A DNA stretch of 64,000 nt from Pyropia yezoensis (Eukaryota; Rhodophyta; Bangiophyceae; Bangiales; Bangiaceae), in NCBI GenBank assembly GCA_009829735.1, contig CM020619.1, forward strand, positions 3,354,590 through 3,418,589, given 5' to 3'. Of the stretch, positions 1-10,514 are shown piece by piece; the stretch's first letter is position 1, and each line of letters opens with the position of its first letter. The notes under the pieces were generated by a model, which searched no databases, was not told the DNA's origin, and saw only the letters and a program-made list of their open reading frames with translations. The position numbers were made by a program, and so were the translations under genes.

Positions 1-864
1 GGGTCCGATTCGTGGTCCATCACGGACCTGTTCGATGGGTGTGCACCCGTCCCGTCCGATAAGGGGGGGCGCGCTGTGTCCGCCCGCGAGACCACCAGCG
101 CTCCCGCCCCGGGTCTGTCGTCGAGTGGCCCCCCCCCACGGCCTTTTGACGCCCTGCGCGTCGTCGAAAACGCCCTGCACTTGCTAGACGTCTCTGTGCG
201 CGCTCGCGGGGAAGATCGTGATGATCGTGCCTGGAAAGGTGTTCCCCTGCAGCAGTTTGCCGTATGTACGGCGTTTGTGCGGAGCAGCCGGCAAGTGTTG
301 GCGAACGTGGGCGCGGGGCGCCCGCCTGCGGACTCACCCGGCGAGTCGGTTAAGCTGTGGGCGAGCAGAGCGCTCGCCAGTGTCTTGCACCTGCTCATGC
401 GGCTGGACATCCACCGAGACGTGGGAGGCACACAGGGTGTCGACCGAAAGGTCTTGGTCTCGTGCCTCGTCCTACTCTCCGACCACAAGCAGTTCAGCAC
501 ACGCTTCGATATCATGGACGTGGCAAACTTGGCCCCCGTTGTCAACGAGTGGATGGAAACACTCCCGTGGCTTTGGGAGGTTCTTATCGTGCACGTCGAG
601 GCGGACCGGTCACTATACGACTGGTTGTACTTCGCGGCCGTCCATAACCTGGTGCGAACCCCTCTTGCGGCTGGCGTGTGGGCATCTCGGCGCGTGTTGG
701 CCCAGTCAACGTTAGATTGATTGGCGTCACCGTTGGGCCTGCGGCCCTGGGTCGGAAAAATCGGTGGTACGACCTATTCGGAGGCCCTCCACGCGCTGAG
801 GGGTGCGCTCTGTCCGCCGGCCAGGCCTGGCAAGCGGGCCAGCCCACTGGTCGTACGACTACGT
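1..864 (+). pseudogene. 5' segment of a retroelement-interrupted gene, probably the helicase gene that resumes at 10,515
   Basis: The frame is open from the left edge with no ATG near position 1, so the true start lies outside the window. Residues from about position 76 to 717 form a mostly helical protein with no domain I recognise. The frame meets a TGA at 718-720, then stays open to the insertion point at 864. With one copy of the 5-bp target duplication removed, this frame is the same as that of the helicase frame right of the LTR element. That agreement has a one-in-three chance of being accidental, so a separate gene ending at 720 remains possible. I infer one large gene with N-terminal helical, central low-complexity and C-terminal helicase parts. 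The TGA could be a real nonsense change in a dying gene or lie in an unrecognised intron. Confidence 0.5.
860..864. repeat. Target-site duplication TACGT (left copy)
   Basis: TACGT abuts the left LTR and is repeated at 10,515-10,519 just after the right LTR. Five-bp duplications are usual for Ty3/gypsy integrases. The match fixes both ends of the element. Confidence 0.95.
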
Positions 865-1435
865 TGTGGTATAAAACTCGATCCTCTCAGACACGTGTCT
901 ATATCCCTCGGGGGAAAGGGACAGGTAACATAGAAAGGGGAACTACGAGAATGGTATGCCTGTTGCCTCACGTGCCTGCTCGCAGAGCAAACAGATACGC
1001 ACGGTAGTGCACACGGGGAAGAGGAAAGCAAACGCGCAGTTGTCTTTTTCCTGAGGGCGCGGGCCAAGGGCGCCTCGCTGTCCCTCTTAACGTGCATCTG
1101 GGGGAGCCTCGGCACGTTGGCCAGGTAGCCCCCCCATAACCCCGAGTGGCCCCGACCCGAGTCTAACCTCGTCAGGTCGGGGGCCACTATCACTACTAAT
1201 TCTATTCCCACTCACTAATCTCACACTCAAATTCTCTCAAATCAAGTCCCTCACAAGTATGCAAAAACCCATCAGCAATCCCTCGCTCACGTGTGGATAG
1301 CGTAGTCCACCGCATCCCAGTGCCGGGCACGGGCCACGGCCGCCAACCATCACCACACGGCGGGCGTGTTCTGGCACCTGGTGCCCTCTGGTTGTAGTCC
1401 CGGGTCGGCGCCAAGTCGGGGCCAGGGATGCTACA
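865..1435 (-). repeat. 3' LTR of family 1 element
   Basis: 571 bp, about 99.5% identical by eye to 9,944-10,514. It begins TG and ends CA in element orientation. A purine-rich stretch (AGGGAGGGAGC on the minus strand, about 1,438-1,448) lies just internal to it and fits a polypurine tract. Confidence 0.95.
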
Positions 1436-1610
1436 TAGCTCCCTCCCTAGTCCGGCACGTCCTCGGGCCGAACCAGGTGCCACCGTGCACAGCCTCGAGC
1501 ACGTCCACACCGGTGCCGAGGTCGAGCGTCTTCAACCTGGTCACGATCACCTGCTCCGGTTCCCTGCCCCCCTTCTCTCCTTCACCTTGGCCCTCGCGTT
1601 CCCCCGGAGT

Positions 1611-3737
1611 ATGGACGTCATGTCCAGTTCCGAGATCCAAGCTGGGCCCGTGGTTCCGGCGGCGAGTGTTGCGGAGGAGAACACGGGTAGTCGCGCCCCT
1701 CTCCTGCCTCCGGTTCCTCGGGTGTCGATGTCGGCGCCGGTCGCCACGGCGGGGACGGATCGGGTTCCCCCGGCTTCTGTGATGCACCCGGTCGAGACCC
1801 CCCCGGTGGGTCTCCCGGAGATGCTTCTTGGGCAGGACCCTCTGGCGGGCCGGCGCTACTCCACGGTGGTCGGCAACGCCGGCGCGGCCCAGTGCCAGCA
1901 GGATTGCTTGGACCTCTGGCGCAAGGAACTCCAGCGCGGGGTCTTGACAGAGATGGATAAGGCTCGTCTTCACACGGCGGACCAGATGCGCCTGGCACAA
2001 GACCGCTCCAAGAGCTTCTCGGGTTCCTCTTGGGTTGCTCGTCTGGAGGATCTCCCCTTCGCGCTGGTGCTGGATCTGCCCTTGACCGAGCGTCGCGTGT
2101 CCGCGTCCGTTCTCCGGTGGCCGGAGGAGGAAGGGTACGTCCACCGGGCGCTCAAGGTCTGGGACGAGGCGCTCAAGGGGTCGGGGAGCCTGAACTGCGA
2201 CCCCCGTCCGAGCATGGTCGCTCTGGAGCCGCCTTTCCTGACCCGGAAGTACTCCAAGTTGTCACCGGCACGGGAGCAAGGCGAGCGACGCGGCCGTCAG
2301 CGTGACTTCCTCGTGAGCTGCAACCATCAGGAGTTCTGGAAGCTGGATAAGGCTAACCGGGCGGCGTACTACCCCAAGGTCATCCCGCAGCAGCAGGAAG
2401 TCGAGATCCCGGTCGGGTTTGCTCCTTCCAGCATCCCCTTCACCTGGTACTTCTTGGACGCGATGACTCAGGCGTCGATCAAGGGCTTCTTCCACTCGAT
2501 CCCGTACATGATGTACACGTCCGAGATGACAGTCTTGGCGGCCAACCACTGGCTTCACGAGGTCTTGGTGTTCAACCGGCTTTGGTTTCTCCCTGACCTC
2601 CTGATGGTCTGGATTGTCGACAAGTTGACCGTCGACTTCCTGTGCAGCCAGGACGAAGAGTACAAGGGGCTCTTCCAGGCGATGATTGACTTCCGGCGTC
2701 TGGTGCCGGTGCATGACCGGAACTTCTTGAACGCGATTGCCGACCAGAACCGCCCGCGTCGGGATGGCTTCGGTTGGGCGCAGGTGGTCTACCAGTCTTC
2801 TCCGGCCAAGGTGCAGCTGGCGATGCCGCTTCCGGCGTGGCCGCAGCTAGGTAGCTTTCCTGCCCCGGCCGCCCTTGATCTTCTGCCAGTTGGGCCGCCG
2901 GTGCAGGAGTCGGGATGGGCCGCGGCGGTCGGTCAGGCGTCTGCGGCGGCTCCGCTTCCTCCTGTTGCACCTGTCGCCCCGGTGGCCTCGCCTGAACCGT
3001 CGCCGGCGCGTTCACGCCCTGTTCCGGCTGTGCCGGTACTTCAAGCTCCTCCGGCACCGCGCCTGTCTGCGGCGAGTCTGGGGGTGACCGTGCGGTCGCC
3101 TACCACTCCGGCCGCTCCGCCTCGGACGCCTTCTTCCAACGCCGGCGGTGCTGTGCCTCCGCTGGAGTTGGGTACTCCGGTTTCGGGGGCCGTTGTGGAC
3201 CGTCCGGTGGTGTCATCCTCGGGGCGGTTCGAGATTCCGGCGCCGACTCTGCGCCTTACCCGCTTCCGGGTGCCTGACTGGTACCTGATCCAAGGTGGTC
3301 CGACATGCGACCAGTACGACGTCGGTATGATTGAAGACCAGCTGGGTCGTCTTCCGGTGCAGGTTGAAGGCGTTGGGTCCTCCCTGGTGCTGGGTACTTA
3401 CGCCAGCGTCTTGAACAACGTGGTCGACCGGGTGTTTGCTTGCGCGGACAGCGGCCAGATGTCGAACAGCCCGGTGGTTGGCGAACTTCTGGCGACCTTG
3501 ACGCGGCATGGCTTGGCCCAGCAGTGGTCAGAGACCTTCACTGGCTTCCAGGGGCGCCGACGGGCATATCTGGATGAGCGGGAGCCCCCGGCAACTACCG
3601 GTACTACTCCGATGGCGTCATACCGGGATGCACCGCGTCCACCGCACTACGTCATCCCGTTTTCCTCCGGTTCCCGTCGTGCCGCGGAGGCAGCGCTGGA
3701 GGACACTCCCGCGGCTCAGCGTCCGCGCCGGGAGTAG
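1611..3737 (+). CDS. Antisense gene carried by family 1 Ty3/gypsy element (unknown function)
   Basis: A 708-codon frame on the strand opposite to gag-pol, lying between the end of pol (about 3,883) and the 3' LTR, so it converges with pol. The ATG at 1,611 is chosen because translation upstream runs back into the LTR. Its central part is related to the antisense genes of family 2 (26,361-28,304 and 38,919-40,862): shared landmarks are an LV(S/T) motif, an EF pair, YYPK, then VE(I/V)P-x-GF, a HWL/QWL-EV segment and an RP-rich stretch followed by an aromatic patch. A proline/alanine-rich linker (about residues 430-530) follows. No signal peptide, convincing membrane span, zinc knuckle or enzyme motif is visible, so it is not an obvious envelope gene. 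Function unknown. Confidence 0.75.
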   Translation: MDVMSSSEIQAGPVVPAASVAEENTGSRAPLLPPVPRVSMSAPVATAGTDRVPPASVMHPVETPPVGLPEMLLGQDPLAGRRYSTVVGNAGAAQCQQDCLDLWRKELQRGVLTEMDKARLHTADQMRLAQDRSKSFSGSSWVARLEDLPFALVLDLPLTERRVSASVLRWPEEEGYVHRALKVWDEALKGSGSLNCDPRPSMVALEPPFLTRKYSKLSPAREQGERRGRQRDFLVSCNHQEFWKLDKANRAAYYPKVIPQQQEVEIPVGFAPSSIPFTWYFLDAMTQASIKGFFHSIPYMMYTSEMTVLAANHWLHEVLVFNRLWFLPDLLMVWIVDKLTVDFLCSQDEEYKGLFQAMIDFRRLVPVHDRNFLNAIADQNRPRRDGFGWAQVVYQSSPAKVQLAMPLPAWPQLGSFPAPAALDLLPVGPPVQESGWAAAVGQASAAAPLPPVAPVAPVASPEPSPARSRPVPAVPVLQAPPAPRLSAASLGVTVRSPTTPAAPPRTPSSNAGGAVPPLELGTPVSGAVVDRPVVSSSGRFEIPAPTLRLTRFRVPDWYLIQGGPTCDQYDVGMIEDQLGRLPVQVEGVGSSLVLGTYASVLNNVVDRVFACADSGQMSNSPVVGELLATLTRHGLAQQWSETFTGFQGRRRAYLDEREPPATTGTTPMASYRDAPRPPHYVIPFSSGSRRAAEAALEDTPAAQRPRRE

Positions 3738-3882
3738 TAGTTGGAGGCAAGGAGGGTGAGGGTCTTGGGAGAAGCGAGGAGGGAAGAGGCGGAGAGAAGG
3801 GTTGCCCGAGCGGGTGCTTGCTTTCCTTGATTGTTCCATGCTTGTATTGCGTGTTCTCCTTGATATACCCGTTCCCTTCTTC

Positions 3883-6800
3883 TCAATCTTCTTGTTCCGC
3901 ATCCGTTGCGGATGAACTCGGCTCGTCCCGAGGGTCTTGGTTGGCCCCATCCTCTTGGTCCTCCTCCGAGTCCGACTCCAGAATCTTGCCGGCTCTGGCC
4001 ACCGGAGTGCCCTCTATCCCGTTCCGTCGCGTGTAGGCACAGACATCCGCGATGGGTAGCCGGTTTGAGGGTTCCCAGGTATCATCTGCCGGGTTAAAAC
4101 CGAACCAGCGTACTCGCAGGTACAGGCGTCCGTCTCTCCAGGCATGGTCCACAAACTTGACGTAGACATATTCCCGACCTTCTTCTTGGGATAGCCAGGG
4201 TACTGCGGCCCGCTTGCGCCGGGTCACGTCCCGTTGGCTTGGCGGTGGAGCTCGGGTGACATGGTCGCTGCTCACGCGGTACGGGGAGCCATCCACGTCT
4301 AGGAGAAAGGTCCAACCGTCCGTATTCAGGATCTCATAAGGTCCATCCGTCTTCGAGTCCAGCTTCCCCCGGGTCTTGCTATGGTTGTCCACAAAAACCC
4401 AGTCGCCACCACCCAGTTCCTTGTTCTTTTCCCAAACGCCCTTTTCATAGCCCCGCTTGTATCGCTCCTGGGTCTTCGAGATTGATTCCTTGACTCTTGG
4501 GAGCAGGAGCTTCAGTTGTTCCAGGAACTCATCCTTTGCCTTGGGACCTGACTTCAGTGCAGGCTGGAGACCGTCTGGTATTCTTTCCAGGGAGAAGTTG
4601 GTCAGCCGCCTTGGGGTGACAAAGTCGAGTGGAGCGACTCCCGTTGTCCGGTGAACTCGGGAGTTGTAGGCTAGAGTGAGGAAAGCCAGGAGCTCGTCCC
4701 AGTCTTCTTGGTGCTCCTCCACGTAGTGCCGTAGCATGTCTACTAGGGTCCGGTTGAATCGTTCCACCTGGCCGTTCGTTTGAGGGTGGTACGTCGTAGT
4801 GAACAAGTTCTTGATGCCCATCAGGTCACAGACTCCTTGGAAGAACAGGGATGCAAACTGGGGACCGTTGTCGGTTAAGACGGAGTCTGGAGGGCCGTAG
4901 GCAGCTATCCAGTACTCGCAGAAGGCTGACGTGACATCCAGAGCCGTGATGGTCCTCAGCGGGATTGCTCGAGTGAACTTGGAGAACCGGTCACAAATGA
5001 TGAGCAGGTATATGTTGCCACTGGATGTTTCAGGTCGGGGCCCCAGGATGTCCATGCTTAAGCTTGCAAAGGGCTCCGCCGCAGGGAATAGGCGTAGCTC
5101 AGAAGTCTTCTTCCTCTGGGACAACCGGTTCCTTGCACACGAAACACAAGCCTCCAGGTACTTATGGACGTCACTGGCCATGATTCTCCAGTAATAGTGT
5201 CGTCTCATGGAAGCATACATCCGATTGATACCAGGATGTCCGGCCTGGGGAGACGAGTGCTCCAGGCGTAGGATGTCAGCTCGTAGGCCCCGGGGTACGT
5301 AGACTTGAGTGGCCCCATCGAAGGGTGACACCCGTACTAGGAGTCCGTCCGTAGACTCGGAAAAACGACTGTTCCGGTTCAGGTCCATTTGGTGGCGAAG
5401 CTCCAAGCATTGAGGATCCGTCAGTTGTGCCTCCAGCATCCGGTGAATGGTCACCGGTTGATGAGCTTCAGGTGTCTCATACAGGGGAGCGTGCCAGCCA
5501 CGTCCGACATTCGGGAGGATGAAGCAAGGTATTTCCTCCGGGATAGGACCGGTATCGGCTGCAGGAGTCTCCAGCCGGGACATGGTGTCGGCGCAGTGGT
5601 GCTCCCTCCCTGCTCTGGTGCACACCTTGTACTTGAACTCCGAAAGGCGTAGGCGCCACCGGGCGACCCTTCCTTGACTGCTGTCCATACATAGCAGCCA
5701 CCTTAGGCTGGCGTGGTCCGTCCGGATGAGGAACTCTTGTCCTTCAAGATATGGCCGTAACAGGAAGCAAGCCCAGACGACTGCCAAGCACTCGCGCTCC
5801 GTCGTGGAATAGTTCATCTCGGCCGGAGTCAAGACGCGACTGTAGTAGCCTATCGGGAGGAAGTGCCCATCAGGTTGCTGCTGGAGTAGTGAGCACCCCA
5901 CCTGGACGCCACAGGCATCAGTCTCCAGAACAAACTGGCCCTCCCGCTTGGGTAACGCCAGTACTGGAGTGGTGGTCAGGCGCTTCTTGAGCTCTTCGAA
6001 GGCCGCGGTCTGCTTCTCGTCGAACACCGGGAGTTGTGCGGGAAGCTTCTAGCTGGTAAGCTTGGTCAATGGTCGGGCAATCAGAGCATAGTCCCGTACG
6101 AACCGGCGATAGACGTTGCACATACCCAGAAAGCTTTTGAGTTCCGTCTGGGTTTTGGGTTGCCGTGCATGCCGGAGGGCCTTGATGTTCTTCTCATTGA
6201 CTCGGAGCTCCCCCGGACTCAGCACGTGCCCCAGATACTCCACCTCAGTCTCAAACAGGTGGCACTTCTCGGCCTTGAGGGTAACTCCAGCCTTGGACAG
6301 GAGGGCCAGGACCTCCCGAAGGTGCTCCAGGAGGTCCGCTGGGGTCTTGGAGAAAACGATAATGTCATCCAGGTAGACCAAACATGTTCTCCACCTTAGC
6401 CCGGACAGGATGATGTCGATGGCTCTTTGGAAGGTCGCCGGAGCATTGGTGAGACCAAAAGGAAGACGCTTGCACCGGAATAGTCCCAGGTGGCACGTGA
6501 AGGTGGTCTTGTCCGTGTCCTCGTCAGCCAGAGGGATCTGCCAGTAACCGGCATTACAATCCAGCGTCGAGAAGAGGGTGGCATCACCAAGAAAGTCGAG
6601 GCAATCATCCATCCGGGGTATCGGGTATACGTCCTTGACTGTCATCTCGTTCAGGCGCCGGTAGTCAACGCAGAAACGGAAGTGACCGCCGGTTTTCGAG
6701 ACGACTACCACCGGGAAAGCCCACTCGCCATCAGACGGCTCGATAACATCCATCTTGAGCATCTTTTTAACCTGCTTCTCAATCACATCCCGGCGATGAG

Positions 6801-7842
6801 GTCCGGCCCGATATGGTTGCATGTGCACTGGCTTAGCTTCCGGCTTGAGTTGAATCCGGTGTAGAGTGGCGTCCATCTTGCCCAGCTCTCCCGACCACAG
6901 GTGCCGATATTCCTGGAGAAGCTTCTCCAGTGCCTCCTTCAAGTCGGGAGGGACATTTTCTTGCTTGACCTTCGGCATCCCGGGTGGTGCTTGTTCGGGT
7001 TTCGGAGTAGCGCTGCCAGCCTGCTCTTGTTTCGGAGGTACGTCTAAGGCCGTCAAGTTGGATGCCAGTTCTTGTTGCAGGTTCAGCAGGTCTTCCTTGC
7101 TCATAGCACGGGCGGATCCCCGGTAAGGCTCTGCTGTACCAACTCGGGTGCCCTTGGCGAGGGTTATTGGCTTCAGGCTCACGTTGACGATGAGCACCGG
7201 GAACGGGGTGTGCCTTTCTACCTTCTTGTGATGTCCGTGGGCCAAGTATAACCGGTGTTTCGCCAGAAATTCCTTACGTCCGTAGATCAGGCATTGACCT
7301 GCAATCCGGGTCGTTACTTGAACCTTGGTCTCCGAGCGAGGAGGTAGGAGCACCAGTTTGAAGAGAGTCAAGGTAGAGGGTGGGATGCGTTCCCTCTTGC
7401 TCTTGGCTACACGAACCTTGGCGTCCAGATGCTCCAATACCGGTGACACAAACCCATGGTTGAACTGGACCTTCCCTTCTCCGGGTAGGATGCTCTTGAC
7501 ATGCTGCTTCTGGAAGTCCCAGCCTAGGATGAGGGGGACTGATAGGGTCTTGACTACTAGAAAGGGAAAAAGCATTGGTTCATTGTTGACATAGATGGCG
7601 ACAGGAAGACGGCCAAGCGGTCGTAGGGTTTGACCCGAAGCGTCGACGATATGGGTCCGGGTAGGCGCTCTCCAGGCATGTCGACGCCAGCCCGGAGGTA
7701 ACAGGTTCTCAGTGATGACGCTTGGTCCGGCTCCCGTGTCAACCACCGGCGTAACAGCTTGGGGGAGGCTATCCCCCACACGCATACGAGCATTAATCTT
7801 GAGGTTTTCTTTACGCAGGACGAGCAATGTCCCCTTGAACAA
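3883..7842 (-). other. pol: pol region of family 1 element (protease, RT, RNase H, integrase, chromodomain)
   Basis: Reading right to left: an aspartic protease motif DTGAG near 7,730; reverse transcriptase with YLDD near 6,370; RNase H starting at the TDACG motif near 5,920 and ending at an ADTMSR motif near 5,580; integrase with its zinc-binding H/C residues near 5,150-5,250 and the catalytic core containing DNGPQF near 4,870 and NGQVERFN near 4,770; and a chromodomain (aromatic VRWFGF, DDTWEP) near 4,000-4,170. This order is diagnostic of Ty3/gypsy. Integrase chromodomains bind modified histone tails in characterised relatives. Confidence 0.93.
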
Positions 7843-7970
7843 ACAGGGTGTCCAGGCGGCTACCGGTTGAGCGGGTAACTGCCGTCCTTTCTCCCGGTAC
7901 GCAAGGGGAGAACGGGTAGAAGTGCCCTGCCGTTGGAGATTCGGGAAGACGCTTGGGGAGAGCGCCTGCC

Positions 7971-9731
7971 CTACTCGTTTCCCGGGTCCGAGGAGTCCTT
8001 AGAGGTTTCGGTCTCCAAGTCAAAGTCCGTAGGAGCTTCCCTTGCCAGAGCCTCCGTGATGCTCTGTAAGGTTGCCACTCGGATTGCGTGTACCTGTGCC
8101 TGGTCCATCTTGGAGGGTGCTCGCCGGTCAGCCCAGTTGACCGCCTTTGCAAACACCAGTCCTTGACGCTTGAGCTTCTCCTGGGGGTCCTTGGGAATGG
8201 TCGGGCACTGGTAGGACATGTGATCCTCCTTCTGGCACATCCAACAAGACCGGAACCGCTGGTTCTTGACTTGCTTGGGGGCGACCAGGGATGGTTTCTC
8301 CTTAGAAACGAAGCCGCCCCACTTGTCCCCTGACCCCATGGGTGAGGCCTCGCCAACTGCGAGTACCGGTACAGGGCTATCACCTCCCTTATACTTGTCG
8401 GGTCCCGGTCGAACTCGCGACAACGGCTTGGGAGTTGATACCATGAGAGCTTGGAGGGCCCTGGCTTGCCGGTACTTGCCCTGGGTGTAGGCCATCAACT
8501 GCTGGAAGGTATGTTCTTGATGTTCCTGGTTGTAGTTCTCCGCATCCACTTGAAGATATTCAGGAAGCCCTTCCGAGAAGATCATCTTGAGCCTGTCCTC
8601 AGGGTAAACGTTGCCACAAGCATCGCTCATCTCCCGGACACGACGGGCGAGCGCCTCTGGAGTCTCTTGTCTTTCCATGGTTGCCCGGTTCAGCCTGCCG
8701 ACTGCTTTACGCAGAGAGTCCGCGTCAGCGTAGTTGGACAGGAGCCAGCTGACCGCCTCCGGATAACTCGCGACGGTACGTCCGACAATGTGTCCGGCAG
8801 AGTCTGGTAGAACCTGTGCAAACCGCTGTTCCGCTTCTCCGGTCATGAAGTTAACCAGGAGGTAGAGAGCCTTGCCCTCGGACACATCGTTGTCATTGCA
8901 TGCCTTGACAAACCGGCGCAGGAAGGCACAGATAAGCGCCGGTCTCTTCCCGGAAAACTTAGGATGTCCCCCGAAGCTCGGCTGCATTTGCCGGTTCAGG
9001 GACGCCATCTTCTTGGACATCTTCCGGGTGTAACCTTGGTCTTGGTTCTCCAGCCGGTAGTTACCCCAATACGTGACCTTGCTCAGGGTGGCATCTCCCA
9101 CTTGGTGGGCAGGGAAGTCAAACTCGACTAGCCTGCGCCGGGTGGGACCGGGAGATGCATCCCAATCATATCCCTCCTCAGAGCTGGAGGAACTGGTCTC
9201 GCTGGTGCTAGAGCGACGGCGATGACGCCGACGCCTTCGGCTGCTCCGGTTACCGGTCTTGGAGCTCCCCGCCCCATAGGATGCAAGGGGAGGAAAAGCT
9301 TGGCCGGTCCCGGGAGTCGAGGTCTCAGGGAGACCCGTAGAACCAGTCACAACGGTGCCTCTGGCATCGCTAGTGCCCACAGGAAGAGGTGTATACACCC
9401 AACTGCCATGTGTGGGTCCAGGAGTAAACACACCAGGGGCTATCCCTGGAGGTTGAGGAGTAGAACCGACAGGAGGGAGACGTCTGCTGCGAGCGGACTC
9501 AAACGCCGTTGACCCCGGGGTGGCTCCCACAGGAGGAACAGCCGGAGGAACGGGAGCAGGTGGTGCTTGGCCGCCTGTGGACTCTAGTCCGCTACCGGAT
9601 GTCACACCCAGGTCTGCTTCACCCGTAGGGAGAACGCCGGTTTGGGCACCGTCCCCCGCGGTGACCAGGGATGCGTCAAGGGACGCGGGGTCTACCCCTT
9701 CGGGCACCGTCGTGCCAGGGAGGGTAGCCAT
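7971..9731 (-). other. gag: gag of family 1 element
   Basis: The start is placed at the ATG at 9,731 (MATLPGTT), the first ATG after the primer-binding site. The protein has a serine/glycine/proline-rich N-terminal third, an Arg/Ser-rich linker, a capsid-like helical centre and a C-terminal CCHC zinc knuckle (C-x2-C-x4-H-x4-C) near 8,216-8,257. Such knuckles bind the genomic RNA during particle assembly in the family. About 586 codons, longer than most compact Ty3/gypsy gags because of the disordered N-terminus. Confidence 0.9.
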
Positions 9732-9921
9732 GTTGGTCTCTTGACAGCCACAGTCCAGTTGCCTGCGTGTCCAAAGATCGCCAGACCACAAGAGAGGGGT
9801 TTGAGAGCCAGGAATGGGATTCCCGTGAACGGGTGCAAATAATTCCCAAACCACCGAAAAAGACAGAACAGGAACAACCCAACCGCTGCTCCCAAATGTC
9901 TCTTCTCAAACACTCCAATCA

Positions 9922-9939
9922 TCCCCTGCTGCTCCACCA
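9922..9939 (-). promoter_or_regulatory. tRNA primer-binding site of family 1
   Basis: Four bases inside the 5' LTR the minus strand reads TGGTGGAGCAGCAGGGGA, the complement expected of a tRNA 3' end finishing in CCA. The same 18 bases occur at the same place in family 2 (20,206 and 32,764), so both families probably use the same primer tRNA. I cannot name that tRNA. Confidence 0.85.
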
Positions 9940-9943
9940 AATA

Positions 9944-10514
9944 TGTGGTATAAAACTCGATCCTCTCAGACACGTGTCTATATCCCTCGGGGGAAAGGGA
10001 CAGGTAACGTAGAAAGGGGAACTACGAGAATGGTATGCCTGTTGCCTCACGTGCCTGCTCGCAGAGCAAACAGATACGCACGGTAGTGCACACGGGGAAG
10101 AGGAAAGCAAACGCGCAGCTGTCTTTTTCCTGAGGGCGCGGGCCAAGGGCGCCTCGCTGTCCCTCTTAACGTGCATCTGGGGGAGCCTCGGCACGTTGGC
10201 CAGGTAGCCCCCCCATAACCCCGAGTGGCCCCGACCCGAGTCTAACCTCGTCAGGTCGGGGGCCACTATCACTACTAATTCTATTCCCACTCACTAATCT
10301 CACACTCAAATTCTCTCAAGTCAAGTCCCTCACAAGTATGCAAAAACCCATCAGCAATCCCTCGCTCACGTGTGGATAGCGTAGTCCACCGCATCCCAGT
10401 GCCGGGCACGGGCCACGGCCGCCAACCATCACCACACGGCGGGCGTGTTCTGGCACCTGGTGCCCTCTGGTTGTAGTCCCGGGTCGGCGCCAAGTCGGGG
10501 CCAGGGATGCTACA
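9944..10514 (-). repeat. 5' LTR of family 1 element
   Basis: 571 bp, paired with 865-1,435. It should hold the element's promoter; no convincing TATA box was found on the minus strand. Confidence 0.95.

Larger units (their letters stand above)
865..10514 (-). mobile_element. Ty3/gypsy chromodomain LTR retrotransposon (family 1), near-whole
   Basis: The two LTRs are 571 bp each (TGTAGC...ACCACA in element orientation). Order on the minus strand: 5' LTR, primer-binding site, gag with CCHC zinc knuckle, pol (protease, RT, RNase H, integrase, chromodomain), a gene on the opposite strand, a purine tract just before 1,435, and 3' LTR. The LTRs differ at only about three positions by eye, so the insertion is young. 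The element looks almost whole, with about one break in pol. Chromodomain-bearing integrases of this class are called chromoviruses. It sits inside a plus-strand host reading frame, in the opposite orientation. Confidence 0.95.

Noticed and set aside
865-9943. Apparent excess of ACCGGT/CCGGTT in family 1
   Set aside because: Noticed, but in such GC-rich coding DNA I could not convince myself it exceeds composition, and no palindromic arms like those of family 2 accompany it.
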